Assembly (NCBI GenBank): GCA_963844315.1
Contig: CAWJOC010000032.1
Coordinates: 1 to 64,000, forward strand
Direction of reading: 5' to 3'
DNA from: CAWAVN01 sp963844315
GTDB lineage: Bacteria; Planctomycetota; Planctomycetia; Planctomycetales; Planctomycetaceae
DNA length: 64,000 nt
Below are positions 63,457 to 64,000 of the stretch, piece by piece. The translations under genes were made by a program, and so were the position numbers. Within the stretch, counting starts at the first letter, position 1, and every line of letters starts with the position of its first letter. The notes under the pieces were generated by a model. That model searched no databases. It saw nothing but the letters and a program-made list of their open reading frames with translations, and was not told the origin of the DNA.

Positions 63457-64000
63457 ATGTCTGCCGAAGAAACTCCAGTGACCGATTCCCGATATGCCGC
63501 GACCTTGGTCACAAGTCATCCCAAGTATTCCAAGGAGCAAAATGACATTGCCTTGGCCGCGTTGGTCTTGAGGTCTGGCGTGTTGACCGAACGCCAACTT
63601 TCGCAGGCGCTGACCGAATGGACCATCCACGGCAGTGTGCCGTTGATTGAGCATCTGGTGGCGCTCGAACTGCTGGATTCCTCCAAGGTGCAAAAGTTGT
63701 CCGAGCAAATCGTGAAACACCTTGAGGAAAGCTGCGATGCACCGACATCCGCCAACGGTTCTCCCGGAAAGAGCGTGCTTTTGAGCACCTTGGATGCCCT
63801 CGATCCCTCGGGGACAGTGGCCCGTTTGATGGGGATTCGCGCGGTGGCGGGAACCGGGGCCAGCGATAGTACGGGAGGTCGCCAGGCCGCCGTCCGTTAC
63901 CAGTTCGTCCGAAAGCTGGGACAAGGAGGTTTGGGTCGGGTGTGGTTGGCGTTCGACCATCATCTGAAACGCCACGTCGCCGTGAAGGAAATCACCATTC
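63457..64000 (+). CDS. Ser/Thr protein kinase, N-terminal part (runs off the window)
   Basis: AAGGA lies nine bases before the ATG. About 145 residues of regulatory or linker sequence ('IALAALVLRSGVLTERQLSQALTEW', a planctomycete N-terminal helical domain) lead into a kinase domain with the Gly-rich loop 'VRKLGQGGLGRVWLAFDHHL' and 'KRHVAVKEI' with the nucleotide Lys. The gene continues past 64000. Such Pkn2-type kinases with WD40 or TPR tails are numerous in Gemmatales and may phosphorylate FHA-binding partners such as those at 33-37 kb. Confidence 0.9.
   Translation, partial: MSAEETPVTDSRYAATLVTSHPKYSKEQNDIALAALVLRSGVLTERQLSQALTEWTIHGSVPLIEHLVALELLDSSKVQKLSEQIVKHLEESCDAPTSANGSPGKSVLLSTLDALDPSGTVARLMGIRAVAGTGASDSTGGRQAAVRYQFVRKLGQGGLGRVWLAFDHHLKRHVAVKEITI

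Overview
The window reads as chromosome of a planctomycete, most likely of the Gemmatales. The lineage is inferred from family content: a PSCyt1/DUF1549/DUF1553 protein paired with a DUF1501 protein, a twin-arginine Gfo/Idh/MocA protein, an MlrC/M81 peptidase, FHA-FHA and FHA-ABC proteins, DUF6754, GYF_2-TM2 and DUF5684 membrane proteins, a secreted sulfatase and a Ser/Thr kinase at the right edge. Housekeeping anchors are carA, rpsA and ybeY. No rRNA, intact tRNA, CRISPR array or complete insertion sequence is visible.

Layout. 1-13.3 kb is an accessory region: an arsenic cassette (arsR, aquaporin, arsC and a damaged arsM on the minus strand, with a perfect inverted-repeat operator; divergently a Cys-rich hexapeptide-repeat protein and a SigZ-type ECF sigma factor) set among gene debris (an arsC remnant, pieces of DUF1801, an internally deleted methyltransferase, a metallo-hydrolase/AbiEii chimera and a cupin stub), with an OYE reductase, a TIM-barrel protein and a serpin. 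13.5-16.2 kb is an adenylate-forming ligase plus aldehyde dehydrogenase pair. 17-31 kb carries a regulator, carA and many exported proteins. 31-37 kb has MlrC, an FHA zinc-ribbon protein and an FHA-ABC transporter. 38-48 kb holds rpsA, a DotU/TssL-like protein, a response regulator, an enolase-superfamily enzyme, a GNAT, a methyltransferase and a CorC-like/ybeY pair. 48-58 kb has a dihaem cytochrome, GT39-like and AsmA-like proteins, a sulfatase, an MT-A70 methyltransferase and a thioredoxin-fold lipoprotein.

At 58.52 kb lies the 3' half of a tRNA-Leu(CAA) gene, cut at the anticodon stem-loop. To its right are a DUF4838 stub fused to HHH/DUF1801 debris, a NERD-protein kinase and a cyclic-nucleotide-domain/aspartase fusion, probably a second acquired segment. 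A Ser/Thr kinase runs off the right end.

Two cautions. First, fourteen genes are broken by single-base frameshifts where both halves stay conserved, mostly beside short G or C runs; residual sequencing indels are the likeliest cause, and those genes are given here as one unit. Second, the intergenic spaces hold several families of palindromic repeats, one present three times (near 17.9, 45.8 and 56.0 kb), mostly just after stop codons, where they may end transcription.
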